Shown here: one piece after another, positions 33,411 through 44,396 of the stretch
How the letters are laid out: each line of letters begins with the position of its first letter
Position numbering within the stretch: position 1 is the first letter of the stretch
Notes under the pieces: generated by a model
Told to the model about the DNA's origin: nothing
The model's database searches: none
The model's input: the letters and a program-made list of their open reading frames with translations, nothing else
Position numbers and translations under genes: made by a program
NCBI GenBank assembly: GCA_019400425.1
Contig: JAFREE010000066.1
Location: 1-64,000 of the forward strand
Source of the DNA: Hymenochaete sp. R1
Taxonomy: Eukaryota; Basidiomycota; Agaricomycetes; Hymenochaetales; Hymenochaetaceae
DNA length: 64,000 nt
Reading direction: 5' to 3'

Positions 33411-35080
33411 TTAAGAAAAAACGAAGTGCTTTCCTTCACCTGTATTCCTCCATAGTTGTTTCGTCAAAGCATATGGATGAATTCGAACGGCCGGGTCTAC
33501 GATCACGTTTTCAAGTCTGAATGCCTTCTGCAGAAGCAATCTTGCTATAAATTGTTTGAACTGTTCCCCGTCGACATGAGTGCAATTCAGCAACGAGAAT
33601 GACTTGAGCCTGGCTAACTCTGCCGTGCCCGAAGTAAATCCAGTAAATTTGCCGGAAGAGAAGGTAAGGGAATCCAAGCAAGGAAACCGCCTGACTAGAC
33701 AAAGAAGCCCGCCATTGGCGAATTCGTTGATATCATTTTCCTCATACGAGGAGTGCTGCAAATCAATGGCGAGGTCTCGTAGTTTCGTGAAGTTTCTTTG
33801 GTTGCGGAAAATGCCGCGCACAATAAGAGCGTCGAGTGGAAGTACGCCAGCAGCTAGGAGGGTAATCTCGAGCCCTTCGACATTTGGCATTGCGTAGAAG
33901 AGATTTGAAAGAGGATCTGCAACATTTGCGATTCGGTGGTTGAGAGATTGGCTGTACTCAGTGTAACTCAACATCTTTATCCTCTCGAGTTCCTCGACCT
34001 CGACACTCGCACCAATAACGGCTACGCAAGTGACAAGACGCGAGAGTGTCAGTCCTTCAGCGGAACGGGACTGTGCGGGTTCGTCTTCGCAGTGAAAGGA
34101 GCATTTGAATTTTAAATGCTGGAGTGAGGGAGATCCATGAAGCAATGCGTAAAATTGACCTATATTCTTGTTGGATATGTGTTCGACCGTCAGAGAGGTC
34201 AGTGTTGGTATACGGCTCGGAAAAGGATGCATAACGAAAAGCTCCAACAAATTGGGAAGCTTCCAAGTATCGAAGAAATCTTGTGAATGGTCTCTAAAGC
34301 TGAAGTCGAGTGCTAATCGTTGCACTCTTGGAAAGACCGCTTCTACCTCCCCGTCTCGTGGAATCGGACTAGAAGCAGAGATGCGAAGACCTTGACAAAG
34401 GTGCATATGACGGAGAATCATTTCCTTGCTCCGGTCGTCGACGCAAAAATGCATGCTGGTGTTTCCCGCCATAGAAAGACGCCTTGCGAATTTTCTCTCA
34501 TTCGCTTCTGGACCAAAATCATTCCAAAAGGAGGATGTCTTGTAGATGAGGTCCCGAAATCGTTTGTTCACGAGACAAAGCTTCCGTAGGTCTTCTCGTT
34601 CTCTGGGGTAGTTCCACATACGTATAAGGCGAAGGGAGGATACGCTATATTTCTGCTGTCCGTTCCATGACGGAGCGCAAAAGCCAAGGATCGTGATGAG
34701 GAGCTCGTCCGGGAGACGGTCCAGACCATGATGGAGGGACGCTATGACCATCGTGTCTTCAATTGGTGCGAGCTTGACGTCGAGCGCAGTTTGAAGTAGT
34801 GATAATGCTCTCTTTGCCTGTTTCAGGGCAGAGACCGTCTTGAGTCTCGCATTGTAAAGCTCACGATCCTTGAGGAGACTGAAGCAATATTATGAGTACT
34901 TCCTACCATAAAGACAATGAGGGTTACTGACCCATGCACGCCTTCCCATTTCTGCGGCCATATGTCGTCAAATACTCTTGATTCAGAAGAAAGAAGCCTC
35001 TCGCAAGTATCTCTGATGAGCGTGAGACTTGAATTATCGACGTTGAGGGCTGATGTGGGGAGTATGCGCTGGATGAACAT
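33411..35080 (-). CDS. F-box protein (subfamily 2)
   Basis: Two exons, 35080-34932 and 34878-33411, encode 538 residues. Exon 1 (MFIQRILPTSAL, CERLLSS, FDDIWPQKWEG) and the intron position match the paralogue at 22647-24339. Exon 2 has the helical preface (ALKQAKRALSLLQTALDVKL), an F-box (LDRLPDELLITILGFC, LRKLCLVNKRFRDLIY) and leucine-rich segments (LRDLAIDL, LDSLTFSSGKF). The C-terminus (PYALTKQLWRNTGEGKHFVF) parallels the paralogue's end. It is convergent with the ChaC gene (72 bases between ends). Predicted SCF substrate receptor; target unknown. Confidence 0.85.
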
Positions 35081-36083
35081 GGCTTGAGTACGCCTTGATG
35101 CGATGGGTAGACTCAGAAATAGACACTCACATGCAGATTATATGTGCAATTTGCAAAATGGAGACGCTCCGAGTCGGCAGCGCCCAATCAAGCGAGAGCG
35201 AGGACGCGATCCCGCATCACCACTTTATGATTGCCACTTCTTACAACCTGTTTACGTATACTGAATCCTGGCGTTACTTTCGATGATGGGTGTCTCATTG
35301 AGATACGTTTTCAAGTCTGAGAAGTCTAACAGTTAGGAGAAATGTTGCCTACTGAAGGCGAGACCCAATAGTTAAAAGTCAAAATAAGATGTTGGAGAAG
35401 ATGGGACAACTGATATGGAAGTTCATGAGCAAGAACATGACGACATTGATGGGATTGACGAGGAAGAATGTGGCGGTGTCACAAGGAGAGGAGATGGTAG
35501 AGTAGAGGAGTAAATGAGGCAAATATTCGAAAAGATGAGGTGATGAAGAGGTCGAGGGAAACATAAATATTATACGAGGTAGCAGAACAAGCGTCGAAAA
35601 AGCTACCAGAGAACAGCGGGGTACAACGGTAGAGGCAGGAGAACTGGAGGGCTGGCAGGTAATAAATATTAGCACGGAGCCGGAATCGTGGATGGTACTT
35701 TCATCGTCATACTACTAGTAGAGAGCTCGCGCGATGGTTGGCCGAACGACCCTATCACTCACAATACCACCAATATTAATACCTGATCTCTTATCAGATT
35801 CATGCTGATTCTTTACGCAGAGAGTTCTCACATCTCATTTCCCATATCCTGATTGGCAATCGAGAGTTCAACAGTCCGAATTGCATGGGAAGATGGCACT
35901 AATTTCAAGATAGGATCCAGTAAGCAGACAAGTACAAGTACAACTTGAAGCCACAACCCCAAGATTGTCATAGACTCTTCCGCCAATTTCTCCCGCCGTC
36001 GACGACAATTCTGACGGAATATTAGTTGATGACTCTAATGACCATTATCTAGATCTTACTCGCCTGTCGATTTACACACATTT
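35081..36083. other. 1-kb intergenic, no gene seen
   Basis: This is the 5' side of one F-box gene and the 3' side of the next, both on the minus strand. A purine-rich stretch around 35380-35640 gives open frames on the minus strand, but these lack domain signals. Confidence 0.45.
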
Positions 36084-37736
36084 TCAACGGGAGATAGTTG
36101 AATAAATACCCTCTGAGATGACGGTTTCAAGAAAGGCAGCCTGGAGCCTCTCCGTGTCGATGAGTCGTTCTTGATTATCGTTGAACAGCAATTCCAGGCA
36201 TTTCAACGGCCTTCCATCTCTCTGGAACGACGCGAGCATTTCGCAGAGAACAGTCTGTCCGTCTTTCGTGTTGATTGGTCCAGCATGGATAATCAATCGA
36301 CGTATGCATTTGTATCTGGAGAAAGAGGTGTAATCAATCGTAGAGGAGCCTTGGAAAGGAATGATGACATCAAGATATTGCAGATTTGGAAATGCATCGG
36401 AAAATATTGTCACATCGAATCCTACGTCCACAGGTGCAGGGCTGTTCATCCACCGGGGAGCAACCAACAGTGTCAGCTGTTTGACATTCTTGCCCAAATT
36501 CCGAAATAATGAGAACTTGTCGCTATCGACAAGATAATTCGAATACCGACGTTCGAATCTATATTCTATTTGATAGTCGAGGGACTGAAGATCCGGCAAG
36601 TTAAGTGATTGAAAGAATGGGTGGACAACGTTGATATCATCCAGGGAATGCATTTTGAGTCGTACAGACAGCGATCGCATACTAGAAAGGCACGCCTCAC
36701 TACATCGAGTACGACCCCAGCTCTCGAAGTAACTCTTGCCAAGGTGTAGTGTTATCGTCAGATGGCAAAGTGACCCTAATGATTGGATGAATGTCAGAAA
36801 ATGACGCGGATCGGTATAAAATCCGCCATGGATGTCAATCGTGAGTACTGTGCAGTGGCCGAACATGCCAGCCTCCGGCGCCACTTCTTGTATGTGAAGT
36901 TTCCGAATTGCAGGAACATCCCACTTCGTTATGAAAGATAGATATCTTGCCCTAACCTTCATATGTTCTTCGATAGAGCGCGAATACTCGGTCTGGGGTA
37001 ACGAAATCTCGTGCAAAGGAGAATATCCGTGAGGGCTCGGAAATTCTTCCATAAATTTCCTAATATCGTCGGCAATGAAAACGCGTCGCCATCTATGATC
37101 TTGTGAGAACACAAGTCCTATGGGGTCGACAAGCGCGGAGGAAGTAATAGAGATGTCCAAAGGCCTATTTCCCATATCAATAACTCGGCGAACTTGTGAC
37201 AGTGAGAGCGATCCGTCTATGGTTGACCATAACCCCGGATCCGAGTTGACCAGTTCACGAGAACGACGATTGACTAATGCTAACGTTCCGATGCTTTGCC
37301 AACGTCCACGAGCAGAATCGAATTTGCGCTCATAGTTGTCGACGAATATCCTGTAAATATTTGTAATGACTTCGTCGGGAAGTTTGTTGAATCCAGTGTG
37401 GATCAAGCCATCAGTCACCTTCGACAGCTTGAGGTCCAAGGAATTTGTCAGTACGATCAATGAGGCTTTCGCATTTTTATGAAGTTTGCACACCCGAAAG
37501 GCGTAAGCAACTGAGCATCCTTCTGAAAGACTTTCGTAGCGTCAGTTATCTATGGAGATCGATCAAGTGGCAGCTCACGATGTTGCATCCGATATTTTTC
37601 CAGGCCAGATTTCATCATCATCCAAGGGACGTTCGATGCTTTCCAGTCTGGCCATTGTATCTCCTACAGATTTCCATTCGTTTCCACCATGAATCACTTT
37701 TTGAGAGAGATCAGTTTGCTGAAATGAAGTCGACAT
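36084..37736 (-). CDS. F-box protein (subfamily 2, divergent)
   Basis: Two exons, 37736-37579 and 37530-36084, join in frame to 534 residues. Exon 1 contains DDDEIWPGK, the counterpart of the DDIWPQK and RDVWPE segments in the other two subfamily members. Exon 2 carries a helical preface (KNAKASLIVLTNSLDLKL), an F-box (FNKLPDEVITNIYRIF, ALVNRRSRELVNSDPGLW) and leucine-rich segments (VPAIRKLHIQEV, LCHLTITLHL). The 49-base intron between them ends in GAAAG; this acceptor was preferred because the two nearer CAGs break the frame. Predicted SCF adaptor with unknown substrate. Confidence 0.78.
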
Positions 37737-38257
37737 GAGTGTGAGAGGAGAAGAAGAGGATAGTAAGGTTCAGCCGCAGTTCACTTGATAATTGCTTACA
37801 TAAGCTACAGGAGAACGCCCGATGAAGAAGGAGGATGGTCCGTGCGCGTCCTTGGACTAGCCTATAAAGTCCACGACATCCCAGACCCTCGGACCTTCCT
37901 CATCTCTTGTGCTCGGGCATGTACTGTCGTCAGTGAGGTTTTTACCGAGACACAGTCTTTTGCTGGTTGCAAATTACACATCCGAACTCGTCTGTCAGCT
38001 TCGGCTCTCAGCAATTTTTGGAACTTTCCTTCATTGGACTTCTAGGTTTCCGTCGTTGGTGGACTAGGTTTGGGTGGATCTGATGAAGTTGAAGTGAAAT
38101 TGGCGCTTCAACTGAGGGTCAAGGATGTGTAGTTTGTAATAGTAATATCGTAGATGTCGATTGAAATGAGATTTATTGTTTCTGAAACTACTGAATTGTT
38201 ATGTGAATTCTTAAAGTCTCGACAACTCCGAGATTCGTTTTTTTAAGTTTCACCATC
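37737..38257. other. Intergenic promoter region
   Basis: This 520-base interval lies between divergent genes (F-box minus, GPALPP plus). No gene is seen. Confidence 0.5.
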
Positions 38258-39638
38258 ATGTCCATCGGTCCCCAGATTCCTGCGCATCTTCTTAAACAAC
38301 TGTCCTCTTCGAGCAAGCCTTCTTCCTACTCAAATGGTGACGACGACATCGGCGAGAGTAGGTCACAACCATCAGAGACGACGTCGAAGTCGATAGATCG
38401 CCAGGCTCGGAACGATGCAGAGGGTGGTCACTCCGCAAAGGCTGAAGAGAAGGAGCAAGTAGAGGAAGATGAGAGTGATGACGAGGCGTACGCTCCTGCG
38501 CTCCCACCTGACCTCACTCGTCCCGCTGCTGGCCCTTCATTTGAATCAAAGGACGCCTCTCATTCAAATCGTCGAGTTCAAGGACCCTCGTTTCCCGGGT
38601 CAGTCTCTTCAAATAACCTCAATGCCGACTCAGACTCGGATTCGGACGGTGTAGGCCCCAAACCGCTTCCGGCCGACGTTGCAAATGGTGGTAAAAAAGG
38701 AATGAGTGACGGCGTTCGAGCGTTTTTGGAACGGGAGGAGAGGCGGAACAAAGAACTGGAGGAGGCGAAGAAGCCAAAGAAGATGGTGAGAGAGGAATGG
38801 ATGCTGGTTCCTCCCAGCTCAGGCGATTTATTGAGTCGTAAGTTACAACTTTTCATCTCGTCTTGCGTGTGCGCCGGGTGCGGTTCACTGGCTGCATTTT
38901 GTCTTCTGTTTTCATGACCTAGCTAATACAACTTAAACCCACCCCATCCAGACCTTGGCGACCCTACAAAACTCAAAGCACGCCAATTTTCCCGCAGCAC
39001 TGCGCCCGCAGGAGCTCGCGCAGGCGCCCCGAACAACCTTTGGACGGAGACGCCCGCTGAACGCGCTGCGCGAGTTGCGGATGAGGTGTCGGGGCGGAAA
39101 CGGCGGGCCGTGGACGTGGAGGACGATGGTGTTAGAGGGAAGGGTGGGAATGAAGAAGCGAGGACGAAGAGGAGGAGGGATGAGGAGTTAAAGAGAGTTG
39201 TTGAGGAACATAATGTGCGTTTCGCATCCTTTATCTTCCTTCCTTCCTCAAAGGCTTGGGGTCCCTTCAAGCCATTGTATTGTCTTGGCTTCAAACCCAT
39301 TCCTGTTCAACTTACTCTCAAATCTCACACCTCGTACCATATTGCATACTGAAACACTGTTCCTTTCCCTCTCCTCCCAGAAATCGACCCGCTCCACTTC
39401 CCTCCTCGACATGCATTCAAAATCCACCAAAAAGTCCAAATCCAAATCCGGTTCCCCCGCACCAAACCAGAAAGACGACGACAAAGACAAGGAGAAACCA
39501 CCTGGAATTTGGGACCACTCCCGTGACATGGCACTAGGAGGCCGGCTCATGGACGACAAAGCAAGGGGGAAAGTGATTGCGGATGCGCGGGCACTTGGGG
39601 ATAGGTTTGGGAGTGGGAAGGGAGGAGGGTATTTGTGA
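38258..39638 (+). CDS. GPALPP-motif protein (DUF3752)
   Basis: The gene has three exons. Exon 1 (from 38258 to about 38834) begins SIGPQIPAHLLKQL and contains the variant motif APALPPDL within an acidic, serine-rich region. It ends in REEWMLVPPSSGDLL, a hallmark of DUF3752. Exon 2 continues LGDPTKLKARQFSR and NNLWTETPAERAARVADE with a basic patch. Exon 3 has a lysine-rich segment and the conserved end WDHSRDMALGG followed by KARGKVIADARALGDRF. Members are nuclear and poorly characterised. Composition indicates a largely disordered protein. The function is unknown, but family membership is well supported. Confidence 0.85.
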
Positions 39639-40175
39639 GTAAGCGGTCAAGATTGGGCAGGAAGGGGTAGGATATTGTGTTACTTATAGGTACGGTGTAT
39701 AAGCGAGCTTGTTCCGTTTAATTGACATGTCTTCTTTTCGTAAGACCATTCAGCTTTCGGGAGTGTGTAGGTATCCTAAGGTGATAAATTGGATTGGTTT
39801 GCTGTGTTCGGCTGCTGGCAAAGCAACTCTGATCGGGATACCTAGTAATTTCAATGCCTCCCCTCTTCTTGCTACTTGCCTTGGTGATGATACTGCTATC
39901 ACCCACGATGGCAATCACCATCACATACTGGAAAGCGGTTATAAAATAGCTGGCACAGTATGAGCATGTACGAAAAGTAACTGGTTCTGATCTGGGGCAT
40001 CTCCATTAGTACTAACAAAGTAGCATCTTTGCTCTGAGCCGAAATTGCTGATACTTTAAATGTCTCCCCCTCCTTCTTGTCGCCTGTTCGTGATACTCGA
40101 TCTCCCGCTACACTCCAAACACATCAGACCGTCGAGCTTTCGCCCCCGCTTTCGTCAGCACACGCCACCAACAGC
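39639..40175. other. Intergenic, nothing recognised
   Basis: The stretch before the first orphan copy shows no gene. An in-frame ATG at 40077 would extend the orphan by 33 residues, but that extension has no counterpart in the paralogue. Confidence 0.45.
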
Positions 40176-41303
40176 ATGTCAAGCTCAAATCCTAGGCGGA
40201 GAAGAAGGGAGGAACGTGATGGCATCTCTCCTACGACCGAGGGCGCTCACCGCAGTGATGCTGCCGTCCACGGCCAACCAGAGCCGCTGATTGACATTAC
40301 ATTAACTAAAGTGGCCAATAAGAGACAAAAACTATCTAACACAGATGTTGCACTTGAAGAGTTGTCGAAACCCATTGGAGCTGACGTGCTATTCGACGAA
40401 GAGACAGAGGCGTGGGTGAAGGAAGAGACTAGGGCAAAGCAAAGCAAAGCCCTGCGTCGTGATATCCTATTCAAGGCTATCGTGGCGCAGAAGCTGGGTC
40501 GAGAAGATGAACTCGATCCACGGATTAACACGGCAACTCTCGATGATTCCGAAGGCTCGGAGAAAGCGTACTACGAGAAAACACTGGAAAGGCTCGACAC
40601 AAGGGCTCTTAATCACAGCACCTTCTCTAGGACCTTGGATTCTAACCGAAGAGCAACTGTCGAATTTCTTGACATCGTCCGTGCAGGACTACAGGCTCGT
40701 TTGGGCGTTATCGGCGTCGACCAGAACCCTGGGCCGATATATACCTTTGAGCGTGCTCGCGTCATGAATGTCTTGCGTGATGTCGATAATGCAAAGCGCC
40801 GGCTCATCTTAAATTCTCGGGTGTGTCACTTCGCTTGTCAATTGTACTGCTTCCGCGAGGAGAGTCGTGGAGGGACCAACAACGCAACTATAAGAGCTAG
40901 ATACACCTCTTTCAGGAAACTTCACCAAGAGGCAAGGGAGGCTCTAATGGGTTTGGCAACAGACGAAATAAAGACTTGGGCCAATCAGACAGGATATTAC
41001 GGTGATAGGTTCAATCTCATACGTACCTTGCTGGAAGGCGACAAGGACAGCTTAGAAACCGCGATTAACCAAATACCAGCCGAAATGTGCCTCGGTACCG
41101 CTGCGGAAGTGCAACTCCATAATTCTGCATTTCTAGAGCGTTCGGGAGAAATCAATGGAGGATATCGTGGACTGCGCCAGGCCACTCAGAAGCTCCTTCC
41201 AGAGTACAGTCGCCTCGGTACGAGTGTTGATAGGGAAGACTTTCCACTAAAAGTAGGGCAAAGTCGGGAAGAAATAGATCAGTTTATCTTTACACATTCT
41301 TAG
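40176..41303 (+). CDS. Orphan family, copy A
   Basis: An intronless frame of 375 residues encodes a protein I do not recognise. The start at 40176 was chosen over the in-frame ATG at 40077 because the paralogue at 42472 aligns from here. The first ~60 residues are basic and polar (NPRRRRREERD, ANKRQK), resembling nuclear-localisation signals. From KPIGADVLFDEETEAWVKEE onward the protein is mainly helical and acidic/basic mixed, with conserved blocks RRDILFKAIVAQKL, ATVEFLDIVRAGLQARL, FRKLHQEAREALMG and GYYGDRFNLIRTLLEGDKD. No catalytic motif, membrane segment or signal peptide is visible. It is the first of three tandem copies. Confidence 0.75.
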   Translation: MSSSNPRRRRREERDGISPTTEGAHRSDAAVHGQPEPLIDITLTKVANKRQKLSNTDVALEELSKPIGADVLFDEETEAWVKEETRAKQSKALRRDILFKAIVAQKLGREDELDPRINTATLDDSEGSEKAYYEKTLERLDTRALNHSTFSRTLDSNRRATVEFLDIVRAGLQARLGVIGVDQNPGPIYTFERARVMNVLRDVDNAKRRLILNSRVCHFACQLYCFREESRGGTNNATIRARYTSFRKLHQEAREALMGLATDEIKTWANQTGYYGDRFNLIRTLLEGDKDSLETAINQIPAEMCLGTAAEVQLHNSAFLERSGEINGGYRGLRQATQKLLPEYSRLGTSVDREDFPLKVGQSREEIDQFIFTHS

Positions 41304-41789
41304 GCAGTTCCCCTGGATGCATATATTGTTGATAATTAGTGAATTGTCAATGAATACAGAGTATAGTCAGACACACACTTGTAGTCAGACGGCAGGAAGA
41401 GGAGAGACCTGATTTTAGTATCGGACATGAAGTCCGCTTTTTGCTGAATTTTCCTCGGGGCTACTGGAACCTTTGTTGAAATTAACTCAGTAAACAGATA
41501 GTAGCTTGGAAGCTTCAGCTGCGTTGCTTTCGATCCACATCTACGTCTCCGTGCTCGGATTTGGCAAGTAAAGCAAATCTGCTACTTATTCAATAGCACG
41601 CACAGTATTGGCAGCTAGCACATAAAAGGCGGAGGGTGAGCTGAGCTCAATGAGCTCGGACTTGATAAATCTGCAAGCTAAAGGATGAGATGTCGATCAG
41701 TTTGAAGGTTCCTGAAGCTGAGGTTTGCATTGATTTCTTCGCCTATATGCAAAGTAACACCTCCGATGTGAGTTGATTGATTGGTTCCG

Positions 41790-42300
41790 ACGCGCCTTTC
41801 GACGGAGATTTGGGTAGTGGAGGAGGTCAGGGCAAAGCGAGACATAGTCCTGCGGAGCGATGTTTTGTTCAAGGCTGTCATAGCACAAAAAACGAGGCCA
41901 AAATGATGACTTGAACCCACGAGTTACAGAGAACCTTGACGATTCCGAGTTCTCCGAGAAAAGGTACTATACCAAACTACTAAAGAAGTTCAGCAAAAAA
42001 TCCGTCAGTACCCATACCACTGTCAGCAACCTCTCTAGTAACCGGGGAATAACGTTCGAATTCCTTAACATCATTCAAGGAGATCTGCAAGCTCGGTTGG
42101 ATTACAAAGTGCGGTAGACGTAGTTGAAAGCTTTCGTGTTGAAAATGCCTTGTGGTTTATTAATGATGCAAAGCGCCATACTGTCTTCAACGCTCGGATG
42201 TGTTACTTCGCAGGATATTCCTATATCCTCAGCCAGGAGAATAAATAAATTTCGGAGAAAACCTTGCATACGAAAGACACCTCTTTGAAGCTCTTTTAGC
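41790..42300 (+). pseudogene. Orphan family, decayed copy B
   Basis: This segment aligns in order with copies A and C but is broken by frameshifts and stops. Recognisable pieces are the WVVEEVRAKRDIVLRSDVLFKAV region near 41815, the NLDDSEFSEKRYYTKLLKKF region near 41935 and the FEFLNIIQGDLQARL region near 42055. DAKRHTVFNARMCYFA follows near 42165. The match fades near 42300, at the point equivalent to KLHQEA in the intact copies, so the 3' third is missing. It is a pseudogene by ordinary criteria. Confidence 0.75.
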
Positions 42301-42471
42301 TGTTGACAAAGTAACAAATTTGCTCTGAAGCAAGAAGCCCAGCGCTTCTAATGCCAGTATGATCTCTTTACTACCGCCATCTGGTCGCCCATAGCCATTC
42401 TCCTACCCTGCAATTGAAATAATTCCAATCTTTGAACCATCCTCCTTGCGTTCAAGGCACACAACACTAGC

Positions 42472-43614
42472 ATGTCAAATAAGAAACCAAAGCGCAAACG
42501 TAATGAACATGACAAAACATCACCTGCATCTGAAGGTTCCCACCGCAGCGGCACGGAAGCCGCCCACGGAAAACCCGCCGGGGCCAACAAAAGACAGAAA
42601 GGCTCCAAAGGAGATGCTAGTACGGTACTTGAAACGTTGTCGCAACCCATTGGGGCTGACGTGCTATTCGATGAAGAGACGGAAGAGTGGGTGAAGGAAG
42701 AGGCTAAGGCAGGACAAGACAAAGTGCTACGTCACGATACCCTATTCAAGGCTTTCGTGGCACAAAACTTGGCTCGAGAGGATGATCTTGACCCACGGAT
42801 TGATCAGGCAACTCTCGATAATCTCGAAGGCTCGGATGAAGCATACTACAAGACATTGATGGACAGGTTCGACACTAGGTCTCTCAAGCCCATTGTCATC
42901 CCCAGCAGCCTTTCCCACAACCGAAAAGCGACAGTCGAATTTCTTGACATCGTTCATGGAGGTCTGCGGGCGCGTTTGGAAAATATCGGCTACATTCAAA
43001 AACCCGGTCAAGCATATGTCTCTGAGCGTGTTCGCGTTGTAAAGGCACTGCAGCTTGTCGTTTATACAAAACGACAGGTCATCTTCAACTCTCGGCTAGT
43101 TTACTTCGCGTGCCAGTTCTACATCCTCAGCGGAATGAATCGCGAGGAAACTAAACTTAATACCGTGGCCTTGAAATACGCCTCTTTCAAGAAACTTCAC
43201 CAAGAGGCAAGGGAGGCTCTAATGGGTTGGGCAACAGACGAAATAAAGACCTGGACCAATCAGACAGGATATTACGGCAATAGGTTCGATCTCATGCGTA
43301 CCTTGCTGGAAGGCGACAAGGACAGCTTAGAAGCCGCAATTAACCAAATACCAGCCGAAATGCGCCTCGGATTCGCTGCGGAAGTACAATTCCATAATTC
43401 TGCATTTCTAGAGCGATCCGAAGAGATTAATAAAGGTTATCGCGCATTACGCCAGGCCACCGAGAAAGTTCTCTCAGAGTGCGCTCGCTTGGGGAAGAAG
43501 GTCCAAAAGGATGACTTCCCACTACATGCAAAGCAAAGTGCAGAAAGTGCAGATACTTTTGTGTTTGCAGTCCAACCCCAGGGCACAGAATCCGAGAATC
43601 CATTTCATAATTAG
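42472..43614 (+). CDS. Orphan family, copy C
   Basis: An intronless frame of 380 residues is paralogous to copy A along its whole length. The N-terminus is strongly basic (KKPKRKRNEHDK) and polar; the core repeats the conserved blocks QPIGADVLFDEETEEWVKEE, LFKAFVAQNLARED, ATVEFLDIVHGGLRARL and KLHQEAREALMGWATDEIK. From about 43190 to 43430 it is strikingly closer to copy A in DNA than the rest of the gene. Both intact copies keep open frames despite protein divergence, which points to selection. No function is known; a nuclear location is inferred only from the basic N-terminus. Confidence 0.75.
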   Translation: MSNKKPKRKRNEHDKTSPASEGSHRSGTEAAHGKPAGANKRQKGSKGDASTVLETLSQPIGADVLFDEETEEWVKEEAKAGQDKVLRHDTLFKAFVAQNLAREDDLDPRIDQATLDNLEGSDEAYYKTLMDRFDTRSLKPIVIPSSLSHNRKATVEFLDIVHGGLRARLENIGYIQKPGQAYVSERVRVVKALQLVVYTKRQVIFNSRLVYFACQFYILSGMNREETKLNTVALKYASFKKLHQEAREALMGWATDEIKTWTNQTGYYGNRFDLMRTLLEGDKDSLEAAINQIPAEMRLGFAAEVQFHNSAFLERSEEINKGYRALRQATEKVLSECARLGKKVQKDDFPLHAKQSAESADTFVFAVQPQGTESENPFHN

Positions 43615-44396
43615 ATTATTTCATTTGTATCTATTACGCCCGTACTGTGTGATAAAGAATCAGTATCTCACGAGGAGCGAAGTTGTACCCACTTACAGTG
43701 ACGTTTCAGTATGAGGATTATTTTGGCTTCGGTCAGGATGACCATAGCAAGTGGCAAGAGTGTATCAGGTCAAGTTCAGGCGACCGAGTCGAAGACGCCA
43801 GAGTGAGACTTGCCAGCAAATTGTGGGTACGTGATAATTTTTACCGGGGTTGGTAAAAGTAAGCGTCGCTGCCTATTATGGAAGGCATTTCTCGGAGATA
43901 TAGGATTTTTGTGAGGACGGTAGGAGTCTCGAAATTCGATATACATGGCCTTCGTGCCTCAAGCTTTGTACAAGGAAGAAAAAATGAAATAGTTTGAGAA
44001 GCGTTGAGAGTTTAGAGGCTGATAAAGATGAGGCCAAGGAGGAGGAAACGCCGGGCGAGGACTTCATGCCGTGCGCATGAGAATCACCTACCGAAATAGG
44101 CAGCGCCCTCCCGACCTCCCGCCCCTCATTAATATTGTGTAAATACCTACCCGTACAGACAACTTGCTCTATGCCACAAGACTAATGTCTCAATGATATG
44201 GATCTCTTTCTTTCGAACATATCTCTTTCCTGCTCTCGTAATCGTTCCAACTGCCATTGCGACGTAGACATTCGATTTGAAACAAGCGTTGGAGTTGTCG
44301 GGAAGTCGAGGTAAGACCGGATTCACGTTCAGACAGGGTTAACATGTATAGCATCTGCAGGATATTTTCTGGGAGCTTGAATCCATTGTCTGCAAC
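43615..44396. other. Intergenic, no gene seen
   Basis: The region between the orphan copy C and the next F-box gene shows only short frames without signals. Confidence 0.45.

Noticed and set aside
40077..40175. Upstream in-frame ATG of orphan copy A
   Set aside because: The extra 33 residues have no counterpart in copy C, whose start aligns with 40176.
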